Assembly: GCF_000799715.1 (NCBI RefSeq)
Contig: NZ_JUHG01000003.1
Location: 62,001-126,000, forward strand
DNA: 64,000 nucleotides
From: Martinezella rhizogenes
GTDB lineage: Bacteria; Pseudomonadota; Alphaproteobacteria; Rhizobiales; Rhizobiaceae
Reading direction: 5' to 3'
In this document: in pieces, positions 31,833 through 41,650 of the stretch
Numbering within the stretch: the stretch's first letter is position 1
Layout of the letters: each line of letters begins with the position of its first letter
Notes under the pieces: model-generated
The model's input: only the letters and a program-made list of their open reading frames with translations
Database searches by the model: none
Told to the model about the DNA's origin: nothing
Position numbers and translations under genes: made by a program

Positions 31833-34800
31833 CGCCGCCACCCTCCTGCTCGGTCTCCGCCGTCGACCATTCCGAGACGCGGGCGAGGTGATCGTAGTCA
31901 CCGCCATATTCGAATTGCTGCGCCGGGATCAGCCGCGAGGAGAAACCCTTTTCGCCGGATTGGAGCAGGGAAACGAATTTGACGAGCTGGTCCATCGACT
32001 CTTGCGCCAGATCCAAAGCCGATTTCGTTTCCGTCTTGCCGCCACGGCTCGAGAGCTCGTTGTTGACCTGATCGACCTTGAAGCGATCTCCGGGCCTCAA
32101 CCGGACATAAAGCAGGTTTTCCGGGACGAGCGCGTCGATATCACGGAAGGCGCCGGCCTTGAGCGCATAGGCTTCCAGCGCCAATTGCGGATCGAGCAGC
32201 GTGCGGGCCTGCGCCGGCGAGGGATTGTAGCCGGTCTTATAGTCGATGATATCGGCAGCCTTGCCACCTTTGAAGTCGATACGGTCGGCGACGCCGGTCA
32301 GCCGGATGCCGATCGGCTCGATCTGGACACCGGCCGGCACTTCCGTTGCCGTCTTGCGGATCTCCGGCCGTCGCTCCGCTTCCCAGATAAGGAAAGCGCG
32401 CGCGACTTCACGGAAGCGCGGCCGCCAGACGCTGTCGATATGAACAGGCAATTGCTCGGCGTCGAACAGTTCGGTGAGGATACGGTCCATAGCCAGCGAT
32501 GCATCCGGCGTGCCGGCAATGTGGCCCTCGCGAATGAAGCGGTCGATGATCTTGTGATAGAGCGTGCCGCGCGCGGCCGGACCGGGATCGCGGTTGAACG
32601 GATCGATCGGATCGAGCCGCAGCACGCGTCGGGCATATATCGCGTAAGGGTCACGGCGGAGACGGCCGACCTCGCTGAAGGAATAGCTTTTCGGCTGCAG
32701 CTCGGCGGGCGGTCGCGGCGCCGGTCTTTGCGCCGGGGCCTGGTTCTCGCCCTGATCGATCATTCCGGCCCAATGACGGTATTGATCGCCGCGCGCCTTC
32801 AATTCGCTTGCAAAAGCTTTGCCGCCCAGCGCCATCAGCCGCTGCAGCCAGCGCGACGCCACGGTCGGTGTCGAGCCTTGGCGCAACGCGCGCGAATAGA
32901 TCAGGTCGCGCGTGCCGTTCGCCATTTCGAAATCGTGGGCGAGTTGGCCGATGCGCCGCTCCGGCGGCTCCAGGCCAATCTCGGTTTTCATGGTGCGGGA
33001 AATGAAGGGATTGTTGGCGGTCTGTCCCGGCCAGGAGCCTTCGTTCAAGCCCCCGAGGATCAGCGTATCGACGCTCTGCAGGCGGGCTTCCAACGTGCCG
33101 AAGATGAACAGGCGCGGATGGCTCAAGGCGCGCGGCTTGACGGCTTGACCTGCACAGAGTGCGGCCACGATATCGATCCATTGCGACCCATCCGCTTCCA
33201 GTTGGCCGTCGGTGCCGATCACTTCCTTCAGCAAGGTGGCGAGTGTATCGCCTGCCTCGCCGGACCAGAGTGTCGCCAGATTGCCGCGTTCGTCGGCGGC
33301 CACGGCTTCAAGCGCCCGGCCAGTGTGATCGGCCCAGTCGGAAAGCGTGGGAAGCGCATCGGAAGGCTGAAGCGCGGATGTCAGTGGTTCGCATGCCTTG
33401 GTAACTTGCCCGGCCAGTTCGCGCGCCCGGTCCACCGCTTCGGGAGGCAGCGATTTGCGCCATTGCGGCATATGGCGGTTCTTCGCCTGTTCGGCAAGCT
33501 GGCGGTCGAGCAACGGTTCCAGCGCGCCGATATCGACATCGGCGATGCCGCCTCTGAGCGCCAGGATTTCCAGCGCGTCGACGCCGAGCTGCAGCGCGCC
33601 CTGTGGAAGGCCAAAACGGGCGAGGGGATGCTTGAGCAGCGAAACGATGGCTACGGGATCGCCGGGGCGAAGCGTCGCTTCGAGCAGCAATTGCAAGAGC
33701 GCGCCCTGCGGCGTCGCAGTCAACGGCGTACCGGCCGAATCGTCGGCGGTGATGCCGAAGCGCGCCAGTTCCGCCGTCACCCGCCGCGCCAGATTGCGAT
33801 CCGGTGTGATCAGCGCCGCCTGGCTTTCGCCACCATCCCGTCCGGGTTTTTCGAGAGCTAAACGCAAGGCGATAGCAATCGCCGTTGCCTCTTCGCGCTC
33901 GTTGGCCGCCTCGATCAGTGCGACATCGGCAAAGGCGTTGCTGATTGCGTCAGGAGCAAGCGTTTGCTGCCACGCTCCCCAGCCGCTGGTCGCTTTCGCC
34001 GGCGCCAGGGCACGCGACAGGATCTCAGCGCGCATCTGCATGTCCCCAGTCGCATCGGCAACGGTTTCGACATCACTCCGGGGCGTGTGCAGCCTCTTCA
34101 GCAGCAGCGACAGACCATATTGCGAATGGCTGCGCGTCGTCGGATCGACCCTTTCGCCGATACCGGTTTCCGGTGCCACCAGCTGCCAGTCCTCTTCCGG
34201 CATGGACAGATCGAGCCCGGGCAGGACGATGACTCCTTGCGGCAGGGAGGCGACAGCCGCGATCAGCTCCGCCGTTGCCGGCACGGAACCGGTCGAGCCG
34301 GCGATGATGATCGGACCGGCATGCTGCATCGTGGCGATCCGTTGCGCCTCGGCGCGGAGGATAGCGTTGCGGTGGCGTGCGGGCGAGGATTTGCCGAGCT
34401 CCTCCAGTCGAGCCGGCCAGAAGGCGCTGGCGATCTGCAGGAATTCGGCGGTCAGTTGCCACCAGAGCGCATGGTCGTCGGCGCTAAGATCGGCAAGCGC
34501 TGCCCAGTCGCGATCCTCGGTCTCGATGGAATCGATCAGTTCGGCAAGGTTGCGGGCGAGCCAGATGGCATCCGCCGGGCTTGCGGGCGCGACCAGCGGC
34601 GAGTCCGAATGGATGTCACGGACGATCTGCGGCAGCTTGTTGCGCCAGGCAAGGATCAGCCGCGCCAGTTCCAGCAGTCGGGCGGTGTTGGCAAGCGGTT
34701 GCGCCAGATCGGCGGTCGCCGGCAGCGCCTCCTCGAAATAACCACTGTCGTCATCGGTCTCGCCGAGCGGGCGAATGACCGGCAGGATGGCGGAACGGCC

Positions 34801-35010
34801 GCCGAGGAGGTCGACGAATTCCGAGCGCAGCACGCGCGCCGCGCGCCGTGTCGGTAGGAAGATGGTGACCTTGGCGAGCGACAGCGGATCGCTCGGATCA
34901 TGGCGGAAATGCTCGGTCAGCCGGCCGTCGCAAAGGGCGCTGGCAAGGGTCTTCAGGAAAGGCAGGCCCGCCGGGATCGTCAGGATGCGTTGCCGGTGGC
35001 CGCCCGTCAT
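31825..35010 (-). CDS. addB: AddB helicase-nuclease subunit
   Basis: 1061 aa from the ATG at 35010, 4 bp past the murU stop. C-terminal RecB-family nuclease: FSEVGRLRRDPYAIYARRVL, RGTLYHKIIDRFI, GVADRIDFKGGKAADIIDYKTG. The N-terminal helicase-like domain begins IPAGLPFLKTLASAL where a Walker A would be expected, but no GKT is present. The cysteines that hold a 4Fe-4S cluster in Bacillus AddB are not evident around the nuclease either. This is the alphaproteobacterial AddB type. Operon with addA (8-bp overlap). Confidence 0.94.
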   Translation of the reverse strand: MTGGHRQRILTIPAGLPFLKTLASALCDGRLTEHFRHDPSDPLSLAKVTIFLPTRRAARVLRSEFVDLLGGRSAILPVIRPLGETDDDSGYFEEALPATADLAQPLANTARLLELARLILAWRNKLPQIVRDIHSDSPLVAPASPADAIWLARNLAELIDSIETEDRDWAALADLSADDHALWWQLTAEFLQIASAFWPARLEELGKSSPARHRNAILRAEAQRIATMQHAGPIIIAGSTGSVPATAELIAAVASLPQGVIVLPGLDLSMPEEDWQLVAPETGIGERVDPTTRSHSQYGLSLLLKRLHTPRSDVETVADATGDMQMRAEILSRALAPAKATSGWGAWQQTLAPDAISNAFADVALIEAANEREEATAIAIALRLALEKPGRDGGESQAALITPDRNLARRVTAELARFGITADDSAGTPLTATPQGALLQLLLEATLRPGDPVAIVSLLKHPLARFGLPQGALQLGVDALEILALRGGIADVDIGALEPLLDRQLAEQAKNRHMPQWRKSLPPEAVDRARELAGQVTKACEPLTSALQPSDALPTLSDWADHTGRALEAVAADERGNLATLWSGEAGDTLATLLKEVIGTDGQLEADGSQWIDIVAALCAGQAVKPRALSHPRLFIFGTLEARLQSVDTLILGGLNEGSWPGQTANNPFISRTMKTEIGLEPPERRIGQLAHDFEMANGTRDLIYSRALRQGSTPTVASRWLQRLMALGGKAFASELKARGDQYRHWAGMIDQGENQAPAQRPAPRPPAELQPKSYSFSEVGRLRRDPYAIYARRVLRLDPIDPFNRDPGPAARGTLYHKIIDRFIREGHIAGTPDASLAMDRILTELFDAEQLPVHIDSVWRPRFREVARAFLIWEAERRPEIRKTATEVPAGVQIEPIGIRLTGVADRIDFKGGKAADIIDYKTGYNPSPAQARTLLDPQLALEAYALKAGAFRDIDALVPENLLYVRLRPGDRFKVDQVNNELSSRGGKTETKSALDLAQESMDQLVKFVSLLQSGEKGFSSRLIPAQQFEYGGDYDHLARVSEWSTAETEQEGGGDE

Positions 35011-35014
35011 CGTC

Positions 35015-35746
35015 TCACGCAAACGCCCGGAAAGTCCGGATCGTCTCCTCCGCCTCGCCGACCGCCTCCGGCGTACCGACCGTTAGCCAATGCCCGTCGA
35101 GCATGGTGCCGTAGAGCCGGCCCGTGGCAATCGATTTGTCGTAATAGGTGTTGACGTTGAAGGCATCATCAGGCGCATCGTCGAGAACGGCTGGGGTCAT
35201 GACCAGCGTACCCGCATAGACGACGCCATTCTGAGCGACATCGCGATAGCGCGAAAGCCGGCCATCGTCAGCCAGGCCGAAATCGTTCTTGCCATTATGG
35301 CCGGTGGTCTTTTCGAGCGCTACACAGAGCATAGCCATGTCCATGCGCTCGGCATCGAAGAGTCCGGCTAGGCGTTGCAGGTTTGTGGGGCGCCCCTGTG
35401 TTTCACCGATCCAAAAGAGATCCGAATTCATGACGAAAACCGGGTCGCGGCCCAGAAGCTTCAGCCCCTTGGCCAGCCCACCGCCATTGTTCATCAGCGC
35501 GTCGCGCTCGTCGGATATCAGGATCTCGAGTCCACGATAGTTGCGCAAATGCGCTTCCATCTGGTCGGCATGGTGATGCACGTTCACGACCGCCCGCTCG
35601 ACGCCAGCTTCGGCCAGCGCATCCAGGGTGTAATCAATCATCGGCTTGCCGGCGATCTTCACCAGCGGCTTTGGAATGGTGTCGGTGATCGGTCGCATGC
35701 GGGTCCCGAGCCCCGCGGCCAGCACCATGGCTTGTCTGATGGTCAT
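35015..35746 (-). CDS. murU: MurNAc-1-phosphate uridylyltransferase MurU-like nucleotidyltransferase
   Basis: 243 aa. NTP-transferase signature QAMVLAAGLGTRMRPIT with IPKPLVKIAGKPMIDYTL at the N-terminus; NNGGGLAKG and MNSDLFWIG supply further nucleotide- and metal-binding residues. In Pseudomonas and Caulobacter, AmgK phosphorylates MurNAc at C1 and MurU makes UDP-MurNAc, bypassing de novo synthesis. The adjacent upstream gene has an AmgK-like C-terminal half, which supports MurU over other sugar-phosphate nucleotidyltransferases. addB follows 4 bp after the stop. Confidence 0.85.
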   Translation of the reverse strand: MTIRQAMVLAAGLGTRMRPITDTIPKPLVKIAGKPMIDYTLDALAEAGVERAVVNVHHHADQMEAHLRNYRGLEILISDERDALMNNGGGLAKGLKLLGRDPVFVMNSDLFWIGETQGRPTNLQRLAGLFDAERMDMAMLCVALEKTTGHNGKNDFGLADDGRLSRYRDVAQNGVVYAGTLVMTPAVLDDAPDDAFNVNTYYDKSIATGRLYGTMLDGHWLTVGTPEAVGEAEETIRTFRAFA

Positions 35747-35821
35747 CTCGTCTCGAACTCGTGATTCGTTGGCTGTCTTCCTTTAGCATACCGCCGGAAA
35801 ACCGTCGCCCGGTCTCGGGCG

Positions 35822-37333
35822 CTATGCTTCGCTTATTCCAGCCTTCGCGCACCAGTCGCGCAAGGGGGCAAGCGCTTCGTGCTCGAAAGCGATGGCGAGA
35901 TAGCCGAGCGTGCGCGGCATATGCTTCAGATAGCCGGGCTTGCCGTCGCGCTGCAACAGCCGTACCCAGAGGCCGGCGAGCTTGCAATTGCGCTGCGCCG
36001 ACATGATCGCCCAGCTCTTCAGGAACTTGGCTTCATCGAAATTGCCCTGGGCACGCCGGAGCGACAGGTAATCGTCCATCAGCTGGTCATGCAGGGGCCG
36101 TTCGATGGTGACACGCGCATCCTGGATGATCGAGGCGAGGTCGTAGGCCGTTGGCCCGACCATTGCATCCTGGAAATCGATAAGGCCGATACGCTGGATG
36201 CCTTTTTCCTTCGCCCGCCAGATAATGTTCGGTGAGTGGAAATCGCGCAGCAGCAGGCTCTTTTCAGCGCCGTCCAACTGATCGATCAGAGCGTCCCAGA
36301 TCGCCAGATAGTCGGCGCGCTCTTCGTCACTAGCCGGCGTGCCGCGTTTCCAGGGCAGATGCCAGTCGATCAGCAGCCGCGCTTCCATCTTCATGGCCGT
36401 GCGGTCGAAATCGGGCACATGATGGATATGGTCCGGCGTGACGGGAATGTCCCTCGGAATGGTCAAGCCGTGCAGATGGGCGAGACAGGCGACGCTGGCG
36501 CGGTAACACTCGGCAATTGGCCTGCCGTCATCGTCGAGCACGCCGTCGATGCCGAGATCCTCGATCAGCAGGATGCCCTGGTGGTAATCGACCGCGAAGA
36601 TCTCCGGCGCGGCAAAGCCGTTTTTGCGTAGCTCATCGGCGATCGCGACGAAGGGATAGGCGTCTTCGGCCAGATGCGCGACCTTGGGATAGGGCTTGCC
36701 GTCGAGCACTGCCGGTCCCTCCGGCAGGCGCGGCCAGTCCATCAGGATCACGCGTTTGCCGCCGCCCTGCGGATAGATCGATTCATAGGCGCGGAGCGAC
36801 GCATCGCCGGTGAGGAACCGGCGCTCGGCTTTCGCATAACCGTTGGCATCAAGGAAGGCGCGAATCGCCAAAACGCGCTGGATGCGGGCCAATTGCCTGG
36901 CAGGCGCCGTGATTGTCGCCCTTCGTCCTTCGGCTTCATGCTCCAGCTTGAGGTCGATGCGTTCCTTCGGCAGCTCGCTTTCTGCCATTTCCGGCCATTC
37001 GACCAGGCAGATGCCGGTTTGCAGCGCCTCATCGAAGCCGAGTTCGGCAAGCTCACTGGCATCGCCCAGGCGATAGAGATCGAAATGCGAGACCGGAATG
37101 CGCAGTTCGTAGGATTGTACCAGCGTGAAGGTCGGGCTCGGAACGTCCAGTTCGGCGTCGTCTGCCATGGCGCGCAGGAGTGCGCGGGCCAGTGAGGATT
37201 TGCCCGCGCCGAGATCACCCGACAGCGCCACGCAATCGCCGGCCTTCAATGCCAGCGCCAGATCCTCGCCGAGCCGTGTGGTCGCCGCGTCGTCTGTCAG
37301 GAAAAGGGAGATGCTGGTGTTTTCTGCTATCAT
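35822..37333 (-). CDS. TsaE-AmgK fusion: t6A-complex ATPase plus sugar kinase-like phosphotransferase
   Basis: 503 aa with two unrelated domains. Residues about 1-150 are TsaE (YjeE): Walker A SGDLGAGKSSLARAL, SPTFTLVQSYE, FDLYRLGDASELAELG. TsaE is the ATPase of the threonylcarbamoyl-adenosine tRNA complex. Residues about 160-503 are an aminoglycoside-phosphotransferase-like kinase of AmgK type: RRFLTGDASLRAYESI, ILLIEDLG, catalytic LLLRDFHSPNIIW and IGLIDFQDAMVGPTAYDL. AmgK phosphorylates MurNAc/GlcNAc at the anomeric position, matching murU downstream. The start overlaps the divL stop by 4 bp. This fusion is seen in other Rhizobiales annotations. Confidence 0.88.
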   Translation of the reverse strand: MIAENTSISLFLTDDAATTRLGEDLALALKAGDCVALSGDLGAGKSSLARALLRAMADDAELDVPSPTFTLVQSYELRIPVSHFDLYRLGDASELAELGFDEALQTGICLVEWPEMAESELPKERIDLKLEHEAEGRRATITAPARQLARIQRVLAIRAFLDANGYAKAERRFLTGDASLRAYESIYPQGGGKRVILMDWPRLPEGPAVLDGKPYPKVAHLAEDAYPFVAIADELRKNGFAAPEIFAVDYHQGILLIEDLGIDGVLDDDGRPIAECYRASVACLAHLHGLTIPRDIPVTPDHIHHVPDFDRTAMKMEARLLIDWHLPWKRGTPASDEERADYLAIWDALIDQLDGAEKSLLLRDFHSPNIIWRAKEKGIQRIGLIDFQDAMVGPTAYDLASIIQDARVTIERPLHDQLMDDYLSLRRAQGNFDEAKFLKSWAIMSAQRNCKLAGLWVRLLQRDGKPGYLKHMPRTLGYLAIAFEHEALAPLRDWCAKAGISEA

Positions 37334-39918
37334 TCTGCTGCGACGGAGCGTGGCGATTCGGCGGAAGGGATCCGGCAGTTGACCGTGGTTCCCTTGCCTG
37401 GCTGGCTTTCGATCGAGACCTGGCCGTCATGCAGGCTGACGAAGCTTTCGACGATGGAGAGGCCGAGGCCCGCGCCGCTGCGCTTACCGCCCTTGCCGCT
37501 GGAGGCAAAGCGGTTGAACACCGTGCGCATGATCTCTTCTGAAATGCCCGGACCCTTGTCGGCTACCGAGAAGATGAAATCCGTGCCATCGCGTCCGCAT
37601 TTGAGCGCGATGGTCGATCCCTCGGGGGCAAAATTGGCGGCATTGGTCAGAAGCTTGAGCAGAATCTGCTTCAGCCGCTGCTGGTCGGCGACGACCGAGC
37701 CAAGATGAGCCGGGACGGTGATTTCTAGCGTCACGCCGCTTTCCTGCAGCCGGTCGGCGATCTGCATCGACACTTCGTCAAGAAGGTCGTCGAGCGCGAT
37801 CTCGGAATAGTTCAGCCGCATGATGCCGGCATCGACGGTCGCCAGATCGAGAATGTCGTTGACCAGCGTCAGCAGGACCGCGGACGAGGTGGAGATATGG
37901 TCGATATACTCCGCCTGGCGGTCGTTCAGCGAGCCGATGCCGGGTGTCTTCAGGAGATCGGTGAAGCCGATGATGTTGGTCAGCGGCGAGCGCAGCTCGT
38001 AGGACACATGCTGGACGAAATCGTTCTTCAGCTCGTCGGCCTTCAGCAGCGCTTCGTTCTTTTCGGTGAGCGCTCGTTCGGCCCGCACGCTGTCGGTCTT
38101 GTTGACGAAGGTCAGCATGGTCTGCGCGTTCGGCAACGGAATGACGGCATAGTCGAGGACGAGGTTGGAATAGAGCTCCAGTGTTCCCTGAGACGACGGA
38201 CGTTCGTCGTCGAAGCTGGTGATCTGCTCGGCAAACCGCTTCCAGCCGTCCGGCCGGTCATAGGAGGGCGTGCAGGCTTCGGCCAGCGTCTGAATATGCG
38301 TGCCGGGCTTTGCCTGAACTTCGGTGATGTTCCACAATATGCGGAACGCCGGGTTGGAGAGGCGAATGCGGCCATCGGGGCCGAACACGGCCACACCTTC
38401 GGAAAGGTGGTCGATGGTCTCGCCCTGCACCTTGACCAGCGTGTTGTAGCGCGTTTCGAGATCGACCTGTTCGGTCAGGTTTTCGAACACCCAGGTGGCG
38501 CCACCCTGCGGATGGGCCGTGGCGAAGACGCGCAGGATTTGGCCGTTCGGCAGGTGCCAGAGATCGGATTGCGTGTCGAGCGCGCGGTAGACCGAGAGAA
38601 CGCCGTCTTTCCAGGTCTTCCAGTTCAGCTGTTCCGGCAGCTTCTTGGCGCTGCGAAGCCGGTCGAGCAGCTCGCTATTGTCGGGCTTCTTCTCCAGGAA
38701 GGCGATATCGAGTTCCCAGAGCTGGACGAAGGCTTGATTGTAGAATTGCAGCCGCCGGTCGCCGTCGAAGATCGCAACCGGTGTTGCCAGATGATCGAGC
38801 GTTTCGGCGTGGCTCTTCAGCGTGCGTTCCAGCTCGGCGCGCACTGTCTCCGTCTCGGAAACGTCGATGGCCATGCCGGCCGAACCGTTCGGCAACTTGA
38901 CGTCGATGACGTCGAAGAAGGTGCGGTTACCGTGAACGACGGTGGAAATCTTGTCGTGGAAAGGCGATTCCGGCGTCGCGGAGGCGCGAATGCGCTCGCG
39001 GGCGACGGTGGTCAGAAATTCGCGGCTTTCGCGAATGGCTACATCCGGCGACACGGCCTCGACAGCTTCGCCATAGGCATGGTTGACCCAGCTGAGCTGG
39101 CCGTCGGCGTCGCGTTGCCAGACCGGCAGGTCGATGGCGTCGAGCAGGTTCTGGAAGGCGGAGATCGAGGTCATCAGCCGTTCGCGCTCGATCTTCAGTT
39201 CGGCCAGTTCGGCGCGCAGATTGTTGAGCGCGATGAAGCGGACGAAAGCGCGGCCGCCGGAGATGCGGCCCTGGGCCTCCAATATCTCTTCGCGGCTCGT
39301 TTCGACCACGATGTCGAAGCTCTGGCCGCTGCCGCGCAGCTTGTCGATCGCCTTTTCCAGCTCGCCGGCCGACCAGGATTTCAGCCAGCGGCCGAACGCG
39401 AGAAACTCGTTGTCCTGCGGCGCGCCGGTCTCGACGGGCAGCTGGCCCAGCAGCTCCGGTCGCGCGTTCTGGCCATCCCAGATGATGATGCGGCGGTTCT
39501 TGTCGGCGATCAGCGCCTGATATTGCGAGATGCGCTGGTTGGCATCGGAAAGGGCCGTGCGGATTTCGCGGCTCTCGCTTTCCAGATTGCCGCGCTGGCG
39601 GACCATCCAGACGGTCGACAGCAGTGCTGCCGAGATCACGCCTATGATGACGGAGAAGACTGCCATTTCGGAGGAGGTGAAGAGACGGACCACCGCCGGC
39701 GCAGCTGTGCTGGTCTGTGCGAGAACAGGACCCGCCAGGCTGGTCGCAATGCCACCAAAAATGCTGAGGCGCAGCAGGCGCGTCAACGAGGCCAATGGGC
39801 GCATATCCCCGCGCCGCTTCATCCACGGTAAAAGCATATATGCGCCGCCCTGCCGCCGCCGCGCGGATGCCTTTTCGGGCATCGCCGACTCAAGCAGGTT
39901 GTCGTTCGCTTCAGACAT
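37330..39918 (-). CDS. divL: DivL-type PAS-domain histidine-kinase-like protein with tyrosine at the phosphoacceptor site
   Basis: 862 aa from the ATG at 39918 (GGAG upstream); a start up to 28 codons earlier is open. Two hydrophobic segments near residues 50-66 and 82-104 anchor it; several PAS-like domains span roughly 240-600. A dimerisation helix and HATPase (NAANFAPEGSTI N-box, DKGPGISEE, SGAGLGLSIVESFV) end the protein. The H-box reads HVSYELRSPLTNIIGF: tyrosine 640 (codon 37999-38001) sits where kinases have SHELRTPL. This is the hallmark of DivL, which modulates CckA and hence CtrA phosphorylation. Neighbours ahcY and ptsH agree with rhizobial synteny. Confidence 0.87.
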   Translation of the reverse strand: MSEANDNLLESAMPEKASARRRQGGAYMLLPWMKRRGDMRPLASLTRLLRLSIFGGIATSLAGPVLAQTSTAAPAVVRLFTSSEMAVFSVIIGVISAALLSTVWMVRQRGNLESESREIRTALSDANQRISQYQALIADKNRRIIIWDGQNARPELLGQLPVETGAPQDNEFLAFGRWLKSWSAGELEKAIDKLRGSGQSFDIVVETSREEILEAQGRISGGRAFVRFIALNNLRAELAELKIERERLMTSISAFQNLLDAIDLPVWQRDADGQLSWVNHAYGEAVEAVSPDVAIRESREFLTTVARERIRASATPESPFHDKISTVVHGNRTFFDVIDVKLPNGSAGMAIDVSETETVRAELERTLKSHAETLDHLATPVAIFDGDRRLQFYNQAFVQLWELDIAFLEKKPDNSELLDRLRSAKKLPEQLNWKTWKDGVLSVYRALDTQSDLWHLPNGQILRVFATAHPQGGATWVFENLTEQVDLETRYNTLVKVQGETIDHLSEGVAVFGPDGRIRLSNPAFRILWNITEVQAKPGTHIQTLAEACTPSYDRPDGWKRFAEQITSFDDERPSSQGTLELYSNLVLDYAVIPLPNAQTMLTFVNKTDSVRAERALTEKNEALLKADELKNDFVQHVSYELRSPLTNIIGFTDLLKTPGIGSLNDRQAEYIDHISTSSAVLLTLVNDILDLATVDAGIMRLNYSEIALDDLLDEVSMQIADRLQESGVTLEITVPAHLGSVVADQQRLKQILLKLLTNAANFAPEGSTIALKCGRDGTDFIFSVADKGPGISEEIMRTVFNRFASSGKGGKRSGAGLGLSIVESFVSLHDGQVSIESQPGKGTTVNCRIPSAESPRSVAAE

Positions 39919-40057
39919 AAGCGGTCTGTCTCCGTCCCATAATGTGCCGCATCTCGACAAGACATCCCATTTCATGGCTCCGAGGAAGCCCCGGTTCGTC
40001 ACGAATCAAGTCTAAAAACAATACTGCCTAAGGGAATCGCCGGGAAGGGAGCCGGCC

Positions 40058-40092
40058 AAAAAATAAGCCCCGGCATTTGTCAATGCCGGGGC
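40058..40092 (-). terminator. Rho-independent terminator after ahcY
   Basis: Read on the minus strand, GCCCCGGCATT / AATGCCGGGGC with a 4-nt loop is followed by TTATTTTTT. It separates ahcY from divL. Confidence 0.88.
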
Positions 40093-40122
40093 CACAAGAT
40101 GTTGTGGATATAGATCGTTAGA

Positions 40123-41523
40123 TCAGTATCTGTAGTGGTCGGACTTGAACGGGCCCTGCGGCGTCACACCGATATACGCAGCCTGCTCGCCAGAAAGCTC
40201 GGTTAATTTCACGCCGAGCTTGCCGAGATGCAGGCGCGCAACCTTCTCGTCGAGGTGCTTCGGCAGCACGTAGACCTGGTTCTGGTATTGGTCGGGCTTG
40301 GTGAAGAGTTCGATCTGCGCCAGCGTCTGGTTGGTGAAGGAAGCCGACATCACGAAGGACGGATGGCCGGTGGCATTGCCGAGGTTCAAGAGGCGGCCTT
40401 CGGACAGAAGGATGATGCGGTTGCCCTTGGCGAACTCGATCAGGTCGACCTGCGGCTTGACGTTCGTCCACTTGAGGTTACGCAGAGCCGCAACCTGGAT
40501 CTCGTTGTCGAAGTGGCCGATGTTGCCGACGATCGCCATGTCCTTCATCGCACGCATATGGTCGATGCGGATGACGTCCTTGTTGCCGGTGGTGGAGATG
40601 AAGATGTCGGCGCTGGAGACGACGTCTTCGAGCAGAACCACTTCATAGCCGTCCATGGCAGCCTGGAGCGCGCAGATCGGATCGACTTCCGTGACCTTGA
40701 CGCGGGCGCCGGCGCCGGAGAGCGAGGCGGCAGATCCCTTGCCGACGTCGCCATAGCCGCAGACGACGGCGACCTTGCCGGCCATCATCACGTCGGTGGC
40801 GCGGCGGATGCCGTCGACCAGCGATTCCTTGCAGCCGTACTTGTTGTCGAACTTCGACTTGGTGACGGAGTCGTTGACGTTGATCGCCGGGAAGGGCAGC
40901 AGGCCCTTCTGGCTGAGCTGGTACAGACGGTTGACGCCGGTGGTGGTTTCCTCGGTCACGCCCTTGATGGCGTCGCGCTGCTTGGTGAACCAGCCCGGCG
41001 ATGCCGCCAGACGCTTCTTGATCTGCGCGAAGAGGATTTCTTCTTCTTCCGAATGCGGATCGGAGAGGACATCCTCGCCGGCTTCGGCGCGGGCGCCGAG
41101 CAGGATATACATGGTGGCGTCGCCGCCATCGTCGAGGATCATGTTGGAGAGGCCGCCGTCGGCCCACTGGAAGATCTTGTCGGTGTAGATCCAGTAGTCT
41201 TCGAGGCTTTCACCCTTGATGGCGTAGACCGGAACGCCGGAAGCGGCGATTGCGGCGGCGGCATGGTCCTGGGTCGAGAAGATGTTGCACGAGGCCCAGC
41301 GAACCTCGGCGCCGAGAGCGACCAGCGTCTCGATGAGAACGGCGGTCTGGATCGTCATGTGCAGCGAGCCGGTGATGCGCGCGCCCTTGAGCGGCTTCGT
41401 TTCGCCGAATTCTGTGCGGCAAGCCATCAGGCCCGGCATTTCGGTTTCGGCGATCGTGATTTCCTTGCGGCCGAAGTCGGCAAGGCCGATATCCGCGACG
41501 ACGTAGTCGTTTTCAGTGCTCAT
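40123..41523 (-). CDS. ahcY: S-adenosyl-L-homocysteine hydrolase (adenosylhomocysteinase)
   Basis: 466 aa from the ATG at 41523; the longer open frame is rejected because [22 protein letters not shown] is the family N-terminus. NAD-binding motif [41 protein letters not shown], and C-terminal FKSDHYRY are all conserved. It hydrolyses SAH to homocysteine and adenosine, closing the SAM cycle. A triple half-site repeat lies about 130-155 bp upstream of the start and may be its operator. It ends at a strong terminator. Confidence 0.98.
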   Translation of the reverse strand: MSTENDYVVADIGLADFGRKEITIAETEMPGLMACRTEFGETKPLKGARITGSLHMTIQTAVLIETLVALGAEVRWASCNIFSTQDHAAAAIAASGVPVYAIKGESLEDYWIYTDKIFQWADGGLSNMILDDGGDATMYILLGARAEAGEDVLSDPHSEEEEILFAQIKKRLAASPGWFTKQRDAIKGVTEETTTGVNRLYQLSQKGLLPFPAINVNDSVTKSKFDNKYGCKESLVDGIRRATDVMMAGKVAVVCGYGDVGKGSAASLSGAGARVKVTEVDPICALQAAMDGYEVVLLEDVVSSADIFISTTGNKDVIRIDHMRAMKDMAIVGNIGHFDNEIQVAALRNLKWTNVKPQVDLIEFAKGNRIILLSEGRLLNLGNATGHPSFVMSASFTNQTLAQIELFTKPDQYQNQVYVLPKHLDEKVARLHLGKLGVKLTELSGEQAAYIGVTPQGPFKSDHYRY

Positions 41524-41650
41524 GAAGGGTCTCCAGCCTGAACGATGCAATCGTACCGAAGGCGAATACCTCGGCCGAAGGCAACAAAATTGCACGTTAT
41601 TGCGTGCAGGATGATGCCGTGTAGCAGTCTTCAGGCCGGAAATCAATAAT

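Noticed and set aside
31624..33861. 745-codon open frame antisense to addB and addA
   Set aside because: It lies entirely opposite two well-supported genes. The translation has no recognisable domain, and such frames are common in GC-rich coding DNA.
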